Below, piece after piece: positions 44,549 to 56,289 of a DNA stretch of 64,000 bases. Location of the stretch: positions 14,207,098 to 14,271,097 of the forward strand of contig CM070602.1 in NCBI GenBank assembly GCA_036346395.1, in the 5' to 3' direction. The position numbers and the translations under genes are program-made. The stretch is from Hsuehochloa calcarea. Taxonomy: Eukaryota; Streptophyta; Magnoliopsida; Poales; Poaceae. Position 1 is the stretch's first letter. Each line of letters starts with the position of its first letter. The notes under the pieces were generated by a model. It saw only the letters and a program-made list of their open reading frames with translations. It was not told the origin of the DNA and did not search any database.

Positions 44549-44901
44549 AATTAAATATCTACCTTCTTGATCTAAAATTATTTAATTTATAGTTTATTTG
44601 TATTTTCTTTTGAATTATTTTGTATTGTTTGTTCTTGTTGTATTTTTCACGTATTGACTTCGACGACTCTTCGGAAATTTCATTAGAAGAAGAAGAGTCC
44701 TTCGAGCAAGGCAAGTTATACCTTTGACCATGTTGACCCTAATATTTTAAATTATTTAAATCATGTTTTAAATTATTATTGCATGCATATTTCTATTCAG
44801 TATTTTAAATTCATATTTTAAAGGTCTAGTTATACAATTTCCTTTGTATGGCCAATATTGATGTTTGATCAAGTTATCTCCCTTGTTTCCATAGTTAAAA
44901 T

Positions 44902-47092
44902 TGTAATACCTCATAATTCCAACTAGGTTGTATCGTTTCGAATGTCTGGGAATGTTATTCGAAAACGAGATTTAAAACTTTCCGGAACCGAATCGGTAAA
45001 AAGAAAGAAGTCGAAGGGAGTAAAAGAAATAGTTTCGTCGGATTTTTCCAATCAGTGGGGTATATGCTATTTCACAACCTGGGCCGCATGATCACACCTG
45101 TGGTCCAAGAGGGGCCGTCGGCCCATGTAGGCCGCCAAAAGGGGGCCGCCACTCCCCCCCCAAACCCTAGCCGCCTCCACCTCCCTCCCCCTTTGGCCGC
45201 CACCTCCTCCCCAAAGCCGCTCCTTGCTGCTCCTTGGTGCCTCCTCGCTGTGGTGGTGCCATCTTCGTGATCCCGTCGCTCCTCCTCAAGATCCTCCGAC
45301 ATCTCCGTTCCCGCCGACGCCGACGTTCGCTCGCGCCTCGGGCCGCCCTAAGAGAGGGAAGAGAGGGGAAGGGAGGAAGGCCCGTGTGCAGCGGATCATC
45401 GTCGTCCTACTGGTCTTCAAGGGTAACGAGCACCTCGATTCATTGTTTGATCGGTTTTTGTTGTGGTAGAGATCTTTTGAGTCGCGTCAGATTAGTATTC
45501 CAGAATTTACAGATTAGTTCAGAACGTTGCACGGCAAGTTACGGTACTGTAGAGGTCGAATCTGGGGTTTTTCCCTTCTAAAGTTTTATTCCTGGGAACG
45601 TTAGCTTTCTTTTGGCACCGAGATCAGGACAATCCGATCTGTAGTTTGGGAGATATGAATTTTTGATTACGAACTGTCCGGTCTGTCTGAAAACTGAGGT
45701 CAGTAGGTTTGTCCCTCGGTTTTGTGTATATTAGGGGCCGAATCAAAACCTTCACCCAACTAAGTTATTGTATCTCTCGAAATTATCTTTCCAAGTTGAT
45801 AAGGATCATTCTCATTGGATCAGTATGCTAAAAGTTACGCCGTTTTCTTTATTACTGATCTGTATTCTGGATAGACGTAGATGGGTTGTGTTTAGCTGAT
45901 AATTAGCCCTCTATTTTGGCCGAATCAGGGGATTCCGCCAACTAATGTTTTGTAGCCTGATCTGTTAAGATTCAGTGAGCACTAGTTTCAGGTCTTTTAG
46001 AGTTACAGATAATTAATGGTGAATTTTCTCGTACAACTGCTCGTAGATCGATAATCTGGACTTTTGGCGTAGAGGTCAAAACGAACATTTGGGCATGTGG
46101 GTTGATTAGAGGGTATCGTAGAACTCGTGTAACTATGTTATACCCTGTTATTCTTATTCCGTGATAATGATTGTATAGGCGGTGAGGCGGTGAGTGGAAG
46201 GACACCTTCGTTGCTTCCCAGTACGTCACAGCACGGAAGGCAAGTGCAATGTTTAACTTGTGTGAATTCGATGAATGCATGATAATTTGGTAACTTATGA
46301 ATATTCCTGTCATTTGAGCATGATGTGGTAGAATTCAATACCTTCTTCTGTGATAAATTGAGATGAAGTTCAAGTTATGCATTTCATTCCATGCACACAT
46401 ATTTCCTTTGCCGTCCACGGGAGTGGAAACTTGATTAAGTCCCATTAATTCTAATATGGGCATGTAAGACCTACCATTCCAAAGTAGGCAGTTTTGGACA
46501 TTCCGTATGAAACGTTCTTCATACGGACTTGGGTCCCCGCTCTTGGTTAAGGGCGGGCTTTAGTGAACACCGACGGTGTGTCACTTGTTATACCGGTATA
46601 ATCACGTGAGAGGTCCATTCTCCTTCAATGCATACATTCATACCATGCCTTCACAAACTCATGGATGCAATTGTTTTTACTTGGCATATTCTTCTGATTC
46701 AGAACCCTTTGTGATATAATCATTGTGCTTGCTGAGTTTCGACTCACCCTTGTTTTTATTTGTTTAGGTGAATTCCGTGATCTTGTTGCTAAGGGAGGGA
46801 GTAGTCCAAAGACGCGTCCACACACATGAATAAATCATACATTTATTAAGATTCTATTTACGTTTATTTGGTTTAATTATAATGTGATGATTTGTAATAA
46901 ATGTCACTTGGATGTTCATCTTTCTCTCTATGGTTAATTCTTGTTTTAATATATTGATGAACTGATAGTAAACTCTAGATTGTTATCTTGGTTATTCGAT
47001 ATTGTCTCTTATTGTGATATTATTTTTATTAATTGAGTAGTATGTCGTCCCATTAGGTGGCATCCTGGCTTCCGAATAGCCGGGTTGTTACA
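44902..47092 (+). repeat. Element D 5' LTR (2191 bp)
   Basis: TG...CA with TGTAA/TTACA tips. Contains diverged ~187-bp units (GGCCGAATCA near 45735 and 45922). Small frames inside (45055-45581) are Pro/Arg-rich and without a domain. Confidence 0.92.
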
Positions 47093-47094
47093 GT

Positions 47095-47110
47095 TGGTAT
47101 AAGAGCGGGC
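47095..47110 (+). other. Primer binding site of element D
   Basis: TGGTATAAGAGCGGGC, 2 bases after the LTR. It agrees with the Met-type TGGTATCAGAGC at all but one of 12 positions. Confidence 0.8.
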
Positions 47111-47293
47111 TTCAGGTCCGTGGTGAATAGATTAATAAAATTTACTAAAATCTGTCAACAGTTTATTAACTTAAACTTGACACACTGTGCACAGTAGGAA
47201 GGGTTGGGTATAACTTTGCTTCTGCATTTCTTTCAAGTCATTCCCTTATATTCTGATATTGAATTGTTTGATCTTTTGTGTGGTGGTGTTTAG

Positions 47294-50200
47294 ACGGCGA
47301 GAGGCCGTGGCCGTGGTCGTCCACCGGTCCGTGGTCGGGGTCGGGGACGCGGTCCGGCTGTGTCTTCTTCTCGGTCTGAGGGAGTTGCTGAGGCTGCCAC
47401 AGAGGAGATTGCCTCTGCCGCTCCTCCGGTCGCAGAGCCTCCTGTTGCATCGGCAGAACTTATCCAGAACCTTATGAGATAGAACCAGCAACTCCGCCAA
47501 GAATCGCAGACGGCCATTCTGCGCACTGCGCCTCTGATGAGAACTCGTTGCTCCTACTGTTCCACCCGAGGTTAGAATGAGCCTCCGTGAGTGGATGTCG
47601 CTTCGTCTGGACACTTTTGACGGAGCAGGCACACCGGTTCAGGCTGCGGACTGGTTGAGATACATGGAGCGTCAGTTTGGAGCATTAGAGCTAGCATCCG
47701 CGCAGAAGGCGTGTAGGACCGTAAATGCGACTAGGGGGGTGAATAGGCGCTTTCTCAACTTTCTCGCCTAAATCAAATTCAACACGAATTTTTCTCCTTT
47801 AGCTGTGAAAGCTAAGAAGATCGATAGCGCAAGATAGAAGCCTTGTCTTTGAATTCGATAACCCCGATGACCACACGACACAAAAGTGGAGACTTAATCT
47901 CAAAGGCGAATCTGGGCACAGCGGTCGACCAGGCTACCACGCGGTCCGACCGGCTACTAATCAAGCGGTCGGACCGGTGATGCGTTCGACCCAAGCAGAT
48001 AATGGTGATCGAATACACGGGCGGTCGGACCGCCGTTGCAACACCGGTCTGACCGGTTGAGTCCAGAACTGAAAAACTCAACCCAAATCCAAAACGAAAT
48101 TTGATCCAACTTTTGATTCAACCAATGAAACTTGACCAAATTTCGTACACACCTCCCTAATGATATTAGAGACCTATTTCTAGCGACGATCCTTCGATCC
48201 ACTTGCAGAATCGATCTCTCAAAGATTTAACAAAGAAGTGCACAAACCCTAGAAATATGAAAATCTTGATTCAAGACTTGCCCGTGGGGGTTGATGATCT
48301 AGATGACTCTAGGAGTATCCCCACACATCAAAGCAAGATAAAATAGTCCAAGGGACCAAGCATAAACCTTTGAATCAAGGAAGCACCAAAATCATCCAAA
48401 AGGGGAGAAGAACACAAAGGGAGCAAATGATCTTTCAATTAAGCATCACAAGATTGTTCGATCACACTAGATGCTTACAAAGCCTCTCCAACAAGGAGGG
48501 CAAGAGCTCACACAAGGAGCACACTCCAAACTCTCCAAACCCTAGTTCTCCTCTCCTCTCCTCCAAACCCTAGAAAATGGAAGAAGGGGCCAAATGAATG
48601 CTTAAGAGGGTTTTCCATCTCCCCCCTTTCTATTTATACTAGAGAGCTAGGGTTTCCCTTTTTGGGACCACTTACACATGGGACCCACACACATAACTAT
48701 TGAAGCAATCGCCTGCTTCACCACGTGTAGGTTGATCAGCGGTTCTCATCACGTCGTCAAGCCTCTCTTGTCCGAATCCCATCGGAACCTCCCAGAGACT
48801 CGCACCGATATCCGCACCACTCGATCCAACCAAATTGCATCAACTACCCGCTCGATCCATCTTGCCCATTCTCGCACCATGCTTGTGTCACACGACCTCA
48901 CCCGTATCCATGATCGCTCGGACCTCACTCTCCAAGCGTAGTCCCGATCCACTCACCGTTGACGTCGTTGACCTGCAAGCCACCTGCACAGCAATAGACA
49001 AACAAACCGTTTCCGGGAACAAGTTCTTCACAACTTGACCCACGTTAGCTCCACAATGCAATATACAACAATAAAGCATTGAAGTTCATACATAGAACAC
49101 ATTCAAATCACATCAATGCAAACTTGACTAACCACCAAGTCAATGCCGGTCTGACCGCCCCACAAGGCCGGTCCGATCGACTTCAGGCCGGTCGGACCGC
49201 TCCCACAACGGCGGTCGGACCGGTCCAAAAGACTTAGCCAAATTTCCAGCGTGAAAATCCGAAACCTTCTGGAATTTTCAACTCAATAGAACTTTTGACT
49301 GGGAGCTCCAAAAATGATGGGACCACATCCACGAGACTCCCCTCACTTGCCTACACAACCTATTTTTGGCTCAGCTCCAAAAGCCAATTTTTAATATGGC
49401 GGTCGGACCGGCCACCAAGGCCGGTCGGACTCCTCCACGGGCGGTCTGACCGCCCGATACAACCGGTCAGACCCCTTGTGGTCTGACAGCCTTGAAGCAA
49501 ACCCGAAAATGCGAGATTTTGCAAACCAACAACGCCATTGCCAATTGACTCATCATCCTGAGATCGTTCACATATCCTCACGATATCCACAAGGCGCGAT
49601 TTGTGGCCTTTCACCAAGGGCGGTAGCCGACATCCGTGGGAAGGAGTCCTATCTTCCGTGACTCCAAAGCGAGGTCTGCATTTGGGAGGTATTTGTGGAG
49701 AGATTCGGAGACACGCTTTATCCGCACTCCTTCATTGAGAAGATGGAGCAATCCCTCCCGACTTTTGTGCAAGGAAAGATGACGATGTCGAGTATGAGGC
49801 CGGATTTAACAATCTGGTGCGTTTTGTACCAGCCATGGCAGGTGATGATAAAGAGAAGGCCAAGAGGTTCCAGCGGGGCCTCAATCAGGAGTATCGCCAA
49901 ATTCGGGAGCGACAGTTCATGTGATTTTAGCTCGGTGGTCGAGCAAAGCTAGAGGAATGGAGTTGGAGAAAGGTACGCCGCAAGGTCAGTGCATTGTTAG
50001 TTCTGTCCACCGTAATTCGGTGGTGGGCGAAGCGAGTTTTGGTGGAGGAATGGGTCTTTTCAGCGACCCGCTCCCAAGAGGTTTCAGAAGGGTCACAACA
50101 CTCGTCCCGCCTGCATGGCGCTCTTCCTCTTCGGCGCCCCGTCCTTCCTCTTCCACCCCATCAATGCGTCTGCTCAGTCGGGGCATGAAATGTTTCCTGT

Positions 50201-50330
50201 GGTGAAGAGCATCGAGCTTGAGTGCTTCTTCAAGGGTCATGTCGTCATTGTGGTCGGGATGGCCACAAAGCGTCGATTCTGCGAACCCGGCGATGTCATC
50301 GGTGGGAGATGGCCCAAAGAACTTCATCTT
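47294..50330 (+). pseudogene. Element D gag, interrupted by insert E
   Basis: Starts with a Gly/Arg-rich stretch ('RGRGRGRPPVRGRGRGRG') with no clear ATG, runs into TAG at 47480-47482, and resumes in another frame as 'LDTFDGAGTPVQAADWLRYM' and 'ERQFGALELASAQKA' (47610-47711), a standard gypsy gag start. After insert E it resumes with 'VERFGDTLYPHSFIEKMEQ' (49695). One base of frame change later it reads 'EYEAGFNNLVRFVPAMAGDD' and 'KAKRFQRGLNQEYRQI' (49785-49900). Knuckle-like 'CRHCGRDGHKAS' lies at 50238-50275, its last Cys displaced by a frame change. Some gag codons between the two halves are missing. Confidence 0.8.
47711..49667. mobile_element. Insert E in element D gag (~1.96 kb, GGTCGGACCG-rich)
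   Basis: Breaks the gag between 'SAQKA' and 'WEVFVERFG'. It may run from TGTAGGACCG to GTGACTCCA, flanked by AGGCG and AAGCG (one mismatch), which would make it a solo LTR; this is tentative. Palindromic GCGGTCGGACCGG words cluster at 47920-48060 and 49145-49485. No protein domain is found in its frames. The start GACTAGGGGGGTGAATAGGC is a word I associate with grass repeats. Confidence 0.55.
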
Positions 50331-50559
50331 CCAGCGTTCACGGTGGTTGCTTCGGACTCGGCAGCAGCTCGCACCACGCCCCTCGTGGTGGACTCCTCCT
50401 TCAATGTTTCCTCAGGCACCTCCAGCAGGGTTCTATTGGAACCCCGTACCATCTGCACCTCCGTCGTTTGTCCCTCCAGCAGCTGTTTCCAGCTTTCCGT
50501 CGCGGAGTGTCGGTGCGTCTTCTGCACCGGTGCATCAGGGGGTCTACGCCATGCCCACC

Positions 50560-50960
50560 CCTGAGACTTTGGGCCGTCCTGATGTGGTGACAGGTACTTT
50601 ACTAGTGGATTCGCACGATGCCTTTGTACTGTTTGATTCGGGGGCTACTTACTCGTTCGTGTCTTTGGAGTTTGTTAGAAAAGTGGGTTTGAGATTTCAG
50701 CTTATTTCTGAGTCAGTGGTAGTCAGCTCTCCAGGAGGTCTTATTTCTAGCTCTACCGTCTGTCCCGGTTGTTCTATAAATATTGATGATGAGGCTTTCA
50801 CTGCTAATCTTATGGTTATTCAATTGGCACCTTTCGATGTTATTCTGGGTATGGACTGGTTATTCCAATACCGTGCCAAGATTTGTTGTTTCTGGAAGAC
50901 GGTGACCTTGCTAGCTCCTTCCGGTGAAGAACGGTATTCGAGGCGGCACCGTCGATTCAA
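50560..50960 (+). pseudogene. Element D protease
   Basis: Retroviral-type aspartic protease within the open frame 50218-51027. 'AFVLFDSGATYSFVS' gives the catalytic D-S-G (50632-50646), followed by 'VILGMDWLFQYRAKI', the conserved second half. The frame leaves the RT frame at about 50935-50990, where 'SLTYSLAACINH' continues in frame +2, so protease and RT are no longer fused. Confidence 0.88.
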
Positions 50961-50979
50961 GATTTGTGTCGCTAACCTA

Positions 50980-52400
50980 TTCCCTAGCCGCGTGCATCAA
51001 CCATCGGATTACTTTGTTCCTCAATGAAAATACTGATTCTTCGCGCGTATTGAGGAGATCCCGCCAGAAGGAGTTCTCCGATGTCTTTCCTGTAGAACTT
51101 CCCGGAATGCCTCCGGTGAGGAAAGTGGAGTTCCGGATTGATCTTATTCCGGGAACTCGGCCTTTATCCAAGTCTCCTTACCGATTGGCTCGTCCCTTTC
51201 AGGAAGAATTGAAGAAACAATTGGACGACCTGCTGTCCAAAGGTATGATTCAGCGTAGCGTATCGCCATGGGGAGCGCCTCTTCTTTTTACTAAGAAGAA
51301 AGATGGCAGCTGGCGTATGTGCGTGGATTATCGAGCTCTTAATCAGGCGACTGTGAAGAATAAATATCCTTTGCCTCGCATTGAGGATCTTTTCGACCAG
51401 TTGAAAGGAGCTAGGATATTTTCCAAGATTGACCTCCAGTCGGGTTATAATCAGATTCGGGTTCGAGAGCAGGATATTGAGAAAACGGCTTTCTCTACGA
51501 GGTATGGTCATTATGAGTATAAAGTTATGTCTGTTGGACTAACGAATGCTCCTGCAGTTTTCATAGAAGCCATGAACAGTATGCTGCATCAATACCTTGA
51601 TGATTTCACTGTGGTGTTCATAGATGATATCTTGATTTATTCTAAGACGGAAGAGGATCACACCCATCATTTGCGGTTGGTGCTTGAAACTTTAAGAGAG
51701 AATCAATTCTATGCCAAGCTGAAGAAGTGTGAGTTCTGGATTTCTGAAGTTGGGTTTCTGGGTCACGTTATTAATCAGAAGGGTATTTCAGTTGATCCTA
51801 GCAAGATTTCGACAGTAGTAGAGTGGAAAAGACCAACCAATGTCAAAGAAGTAAGGAGTTTTCTGGGTTTAGCTGGCTATTACCGGCGGTTTGTGGAGGG
51901 TTTTTCAACCATTGCTAAACCAATGTCCCAGTTGACACAGAAAGGTGTTAGGTTCCAGTGGTCTGATGCTTGTGAGCGCAATTTTTGCACTTTGAAAGAT
52001 AGATTAGTGACTGCTCCAATTTTTACTCTTCCTGAGCCTGGGAAGAGGTTCACTATTTATTCAGATGCGTCCATAGTTGGACTTGGTTGTGTACTCATGC
52101 AGGATGGTAAAGTGATTGCCTATGCATCGAGACAGCTGAAGAAGCATGAACATAATTATCCCACCCATGATCTAGAGCTTGCTGCAGTGATTCACGCCTT
52201 GAAGATCTGGCGCCATTATTTGTACGGGCGAGTCTTGTGACATTTTCACTGATCACAAGAGTCTGAAATATATCTTTACCCAGAAAGATTTGAACCTAAG
52301 ACAGAGAAGATGGTTGGAGTTGATTAAGGATTATGATATCACTATTCAGTATCATCCCGGCAAGGCTAACGTAGTAGCGGATGCTTTGAGTCGGAAGGCG
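50980..52400 (+). pseudogene. Element D reverse transcriptase and RNase H
   Basis: Open from 50924 to 52240. RT blocks: 'SKSPYRLARPFQEELKKQL', 'VSPWGAPLLFTKKKDGSWRM', 'KIDLQSGYNQIRV', 'VFIDDILIYSK' (catalytic D-D at 51620-51628) and 'VGFLGHVINQKGI'. RNase H starts near 52050 with 'FTIYSDASIVGLGCVLMQ', then 'HDLELAAVIHALKIWRHYLY'. At about 52232 a one-base shift moves to the frame with 'IFTDHKSLKYIFTQKDLN' and 'NVVADALSRKA' (52355-52400), the end of RNase H. Only one break occurs within this 1.4 kb. Confidence 0.92.
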
Positions 52401-53648
52401 ACACCCCCTATCCTTAGTTGTCTTATCGCAGATTTTGAACGCATGGATATATCCTTTTGTTTTGCGGGTACCGCCCAGTCTGAGACTCGATTGCTTCTAG
52501 AGTTAGCTCTTCCGGATAGAGTGCGGGAAGCTCAACAGCAAGATCAGATGCTCCAACGAGTGAGGAAGCGTTGTGCTGAGGGCAAGCAAGGTCATTTCAG
52601 TGTGGACAAGTTTGATTCTTTGCGATTTAAAGGATGCCTCTGTGTGCCACAGGAGTCTCAGGTTAAACTGGAGATTTTGAAGGAGGCCCATCGTACTCCT
52701 TATACCGTACATCCTGGTGAGACCAAGATGTACAATGATTTAAAGAAAAGTTTCTGGTGGAAACGGATGAAAGTTGACATCGCGCAGTACGTACCTTCTT
52801 GCGGAGTTTGTCAACGTGTCAAGGCTGAGCACAAACGGCCAGCAGGGTTACTGCAACCTTTGGAGGTCCCAGTTTGGCAGTGGGATGATATATCTATGGA
52901 TCTTGTGGTTGGATTACCTCGCACGCAGCGAGGGAAGGATGCTATTTGGGTTATTGTGGACCGGCTCAGTAAGTCTGCTCACTTCATTCCTATCTGCACA
53001 ACTAATTCCGCAAGTGACTTGGCTCCTCTCTATGTGCGGGAGGTGGTGCGATTGCATGGAGTGCCCAAAACAATTATTTCTGATCGAGATGCTAAATTTG
53101 TCTCCAAGTTCTGGGAAAGTTTGCAGAGTGCTTTGGGTACACAGCTTCGTCTTAGCACAGCTTTTCACCCACAAACGGATGGTCAGTCTGAGCGCACAAT
53201 TCAGACATTGGAAGATATGCTCAGGTGTTGTGTTTTATCCTGGAAAGGAAGTTGGGAAGATCATTTGTCGTTGGCCGAGTTTGCTTATAATACAGCTTAT
53301 CATGCCGTGATTCGAGCGGCACCATTCGAGGTTCTTTATGGACGTAAGTGCAGGTCCCCGTTGTGTTGGGATGAGGTTGGAGAGCGAGCAGTCTTGGGTC
53401 CTGATTGGGTCCAACAAACGGTGGCCAGGGTGGCCGAAGTTAGGCAGAAGTTGTTAGCTGCTCAGAGCCGACAGAAGAGTTACGCCGATGTGAGACGGCG
53501 AGACCTGGAGTTTGAAGTGGGGGACGAAGTTCTGTTGAGAGTGTCGCCATCCAAAGGTGTGGTGCGGTTTGGCACAAAAGGGAAGCTTAGTCCAAGGTAT
53601 GTTGGACCTTTTCCAATCGTGGCACGAATTGGAAAACTTCCCGACTGA
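52401..53648 (+). pseudogene. Element D integrase
   Basis: Open frame 52290-53648. The zinc-binding H2C2 region has 'HRTPYTVHPGETKMYNDL' and 'YVPSCGVCQRVKAEH' (52688-52830). The catalytic core has 'ISMDLVVGLPRTQRGKDAIW' (first D), 'IISDRDAKFVSKFW' (second D) and 'AFHPQTDGQSERTIQTLEDM' (E), all three acids present. The GPY/F-type motif 'PRYVGPFPIVARIG' is at 53598-53638. It is closed by TGA at 53646-53648 just before the C-terminal linker. Confidence 0.92.
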
Positions 53649-53654
53649 GACTCC

Positions 53655-53996
53655 ATGAAGGGGGTCCACAATGTATTTCATGTGTCAATGTTGCGGAAAT
53701 TTCTGAGGGATCCAGACCATGTCATTCCTTTGGAGCCTTTGATTATTGAGCAAGATCTTACTATTGAGTCCCGGCCAGAGAGAATATTAGAAGGAGCGGA
53801 ACGGGTTCTAAGGAACAAGACCCTGAAGTATGTCAAAGTTCTTTGGTCTCATCAAACTGAGAGAGAGGCCACTTGGGAGTTGGAGTCCCGCATGCGAGAA
53901 CAATACCCCGACCTGTTCGTTTCAGGTAACTATCTAAGTTGTTTAACTATCTTTCTCGAAGTTTGTTGCGTAGATTCGAGGTCGAATCTTTTCTAA
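53655..53996 (+). pseudogene. Element D integrase C-terminus with chromodomain
   Basis: Same frame as the integrase, separated from it by TGA 53646-53648. 'GVHNVFHVSMLRKF' is the usual end of the integrase, followed by a chromodomain-like segment 'RPERILEGAERVLRNKTLKY' and 'VKVLWSHQTEREATWELES'. Such domains help chromoviruses choose heterochromatic target sites. One codon change would account for the stop. Confidence 0.85.
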
Positions 53997-54007
53997 GGGG
54001 GATAGAG
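53995..54007 (+). other. Polypurine tract of element D
   Basis: AAGGGGGATAGAG immediately before the right LTR. Confidence 0.82.
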
Positions 54008-54520
54008 TGTAATACCTCATAATTCCAGCTAGGTTGTATCGTTTCGAATGTATGGGAATGTTATTCGAAAACGAGATTTAAAACTTTCCGGAACCGAATC
54101 GTTTTTACTTGGCATATTCTTCTGATTCAGAACCCTTTGTGATATAATCATTGTGCTTGCTGAGTTTCGACTCACCCTTGTTTTTATTTGTTTAGGTGAA
54201 TTCTGGTGATCTTGTTGCTAGCGGGAGGGAGTAGTCCAGCACGTTCCACACACATGAATAAATCATACATTTATTAAGATTCTATTTACGTTTATTTGGT
54301 TTAATTATAATGTGATGATTTGTAATAAATGTCACTTGGATGTTCATCTTTCTCTCTATGGTTAATTCTTGTTTTAATATATTGATGAACTGATAGTAAA
54401 CTCTAGATTGTTATCTTGGTTATTCGATATTGTCTCTTATTGTGATATTATTTTTATTAATTGAGTAGTATGTCGTCCCATTAGGTGGCATCCTGGCTTC
54501 CGAATAGCCGGGGTGTTACA
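54008..54520 (+). repeat. Element D 3' LTR with a 1678-bp internal deletion
   Basis: Consists of 94 bases matching 44902-44995 joined at 54101 to 419 bases matching 46674-47092. The junction shares a single G, so this is one clean deletion. It removes most of U3, where the promoter would lie. Confidence 0.92.
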
Positions 54521-55807
54521 AAAATAAAATTTGAAAATGACATGCTTAGACAATGCTTAGACCAAAGTCTGGAATTTTGGTAGTTTAGCTAAAATTATTC
54601 AAGTTGAGTCTATTGTATTGTCTTACCATAGAAATATTAGAAAATGCTTTTACTTGCAAAAGAAATAAAAATTAGTTTGGACTTGGGCGAAATAGATATT
54701 TGGATGGGTGCATGTTCATGCACGGAATCTATTCATTTCTATGATCGAGGCCCAGGGTTCTATTGGAAGTCGCCCAAGTCAGTTAAGAACCTATCTTCGA
54801 GCCGAATCTTGCTAAGATCCATCGTACTACCACATGTCTCGAATGGGCGGGACCTGATTAACTAATTTGCAATATTTCACCGTGGTTGTGCCATCCAGTT
54901 GCGTGGGTGTCTGTATGACCTACTTTTATGTATTCCCCACCTGGCGCAAGACGGGGCTTAAATTCGGCAGATGGTTCAGTCCAAAGGAAATGAAACCTTA
55001 GCGATGTGGGACTACGGTGGGATGGTGCATTCTAAAGGCATTGACACATGCTCTAGACTGCTTATCTAACGTAGTTACCAGTGGTATCGACGGATGCCAA
55101 ACAAACTAGAGAAGTCGTGTTTTGTGGGTAAAGTTGTACAACCTCTGTAGATTGTAAAACTATTCGAATAGCCTTGTCCACGGTCATGAACATGCTAGCA
55201 AAGCCACTCAAAGTTAGACTTTGGTTTTATTTTTAAAAGATTTTAACAAATGATTTTGGATAGTTTATCCAATTGGGAACTTGGGCGGTTAGCCATGTGA
55301 TAGGAGGGTATCCATCACCATATTTCATATGGAGGTTATCCTATTATAAAACTTTATAGAATAACTGCTTTGGAACTAAGTACAAATATTTTTTAAAAAC
55401 ATTGCTCTATGCAAATTCAACGAATAAGCCTTCCTTTGATATATCGTTGCATGTATTATATTCTGTTAATTGGGTGTAACTTGCGAGCACGGAAGTTGCG
55501 CTCACCCTTATTAAATAAAATTTATTTAGGCGAAGATTATTATAAAGTCGGTGAGGATCAGGATGACTAGGCTGCGCCCCCAAACGATTGCTTGTGGCGA
55601 ATCGTGTGGCCTACCTACTTATTTTGCTTCCGTTGTATCTTTATATTGTGTCTTGTGCCCAATTTTGTAATAAACTCCGATTATCAATTAATAAATGTGT
55701 GATATGATTTTGCTATCACTTCTTTGACCGTGTACACTAGCTGTTCCTGGACTAGTGTATGAAACACAGAGAATCAATGATCCTTCGTTCCCGGGTTCGA
55801 CAAAAAT

Positions 55808-56289
55808 CCTAGGCAGTAGATTTTATTTTGGACCTGCGATGTTGTTAGCTTGAATGAACGGATGGATGATTAGGCATGCACATCCCTCCTAATTGCAATG
55901 ATATGTGTTGCTCGTCGTCACTTTGGGGTCATAGACCATTCCATGCCTACTGCCAGAACACACATTTTGGACTTTTTTTATGTTATTGCCTACCTTACTA
56001 TGCGAAGAATTGAATGCAAAAGATGACAAGATTTGAAGTCAGCTTTACAACGCAGTCGGGAATTAAATTAGACTTTATAATAAATCTGCAAATTACACGG
56101 CACACATGGCTTGGTTACGTGCGTGAGAAACGACATCTTGCACGATGCAACAAAATAAAATACTTCTACGATACATATGCGTCTTTTTTAATAGAAATAA
56201 ATTCAATTGGAACATAGATTATTAGCTTCGTGGCCCATCATTCCCTCCCCCTAGTCTCCTTGCTACCCGCGAGCCTTCCCCTTGTCCCC
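55808..56289. other. Unassigned stretch after element C
   Basis: AT-rich with no gene seen on either strand. C-rich sequence from 56240 leads into the 3' end of the minus-strand GRF pseudogene. Confidence 0.4.

Larger units (their letters stand above)
44902..54520 (+). mobile_element. Element D: chromodomain-type Ty3/gypsy retrotransposon nested in C
   Basis: TGTAATACC...GTGTTACA, 9,619 bp, flanked by AAAAT at 44897-44901 and 54521-54525, inserted in the right LTR of C. LTRs 44902-47092 and 54008-54520, Met-type primer site, gag, protease, RT, RNase H, integrase and a chromodomain follow in order on the plus strand, the layout of chromoviruses (Tekay/Del-like). Pol is broken at several points and gag is interrupted by insert E. 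The shared parts of the LTRs are nearly identical, so the insertion is recent. Confidence 0.93.
37409..55802 (+). mobile_element. Element C: large LTR retroelement encoding only a multi-zinc-knuckle protein
   Basis: LTRs begin TGTAACATCC (37409 and 43130) and end GGGTTCGACA (41087 and 55802). The unit is flanked by AAAAT (37404-37408 and 55803-55807). A Met-type primer site follows the left LTR and a purine tract precedes the right one. The internal region is only ~2.0 kb and holds seven CCHC knuckles but no pol, so C is non-autonomous (LARD-like). The right LTR is split by element D. Total length is 18,394 bp including D's 9,619 bp. Confidence 0.92.
43130..55802 (+). repeat. Element C 3' LTR, split by element D
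   Basis: Left part 43130-44901 and right part 54526-55802 together make about 3.05 kb and align with 37409-41087. It lacks about 600 bases of minisatellite present in the left LTR. A TATA box is at 43944-43951. The split falls in GTTAAAAT, duplicated as AAAAT by the insertion of D. Confidence 0.9.

Noticed and set aside
49986..50327. 113-codon minus-strand frame inside element D gag
   Set aside because: Antisense shadow of the gag knuckle region; the plus strand has the family motifs.
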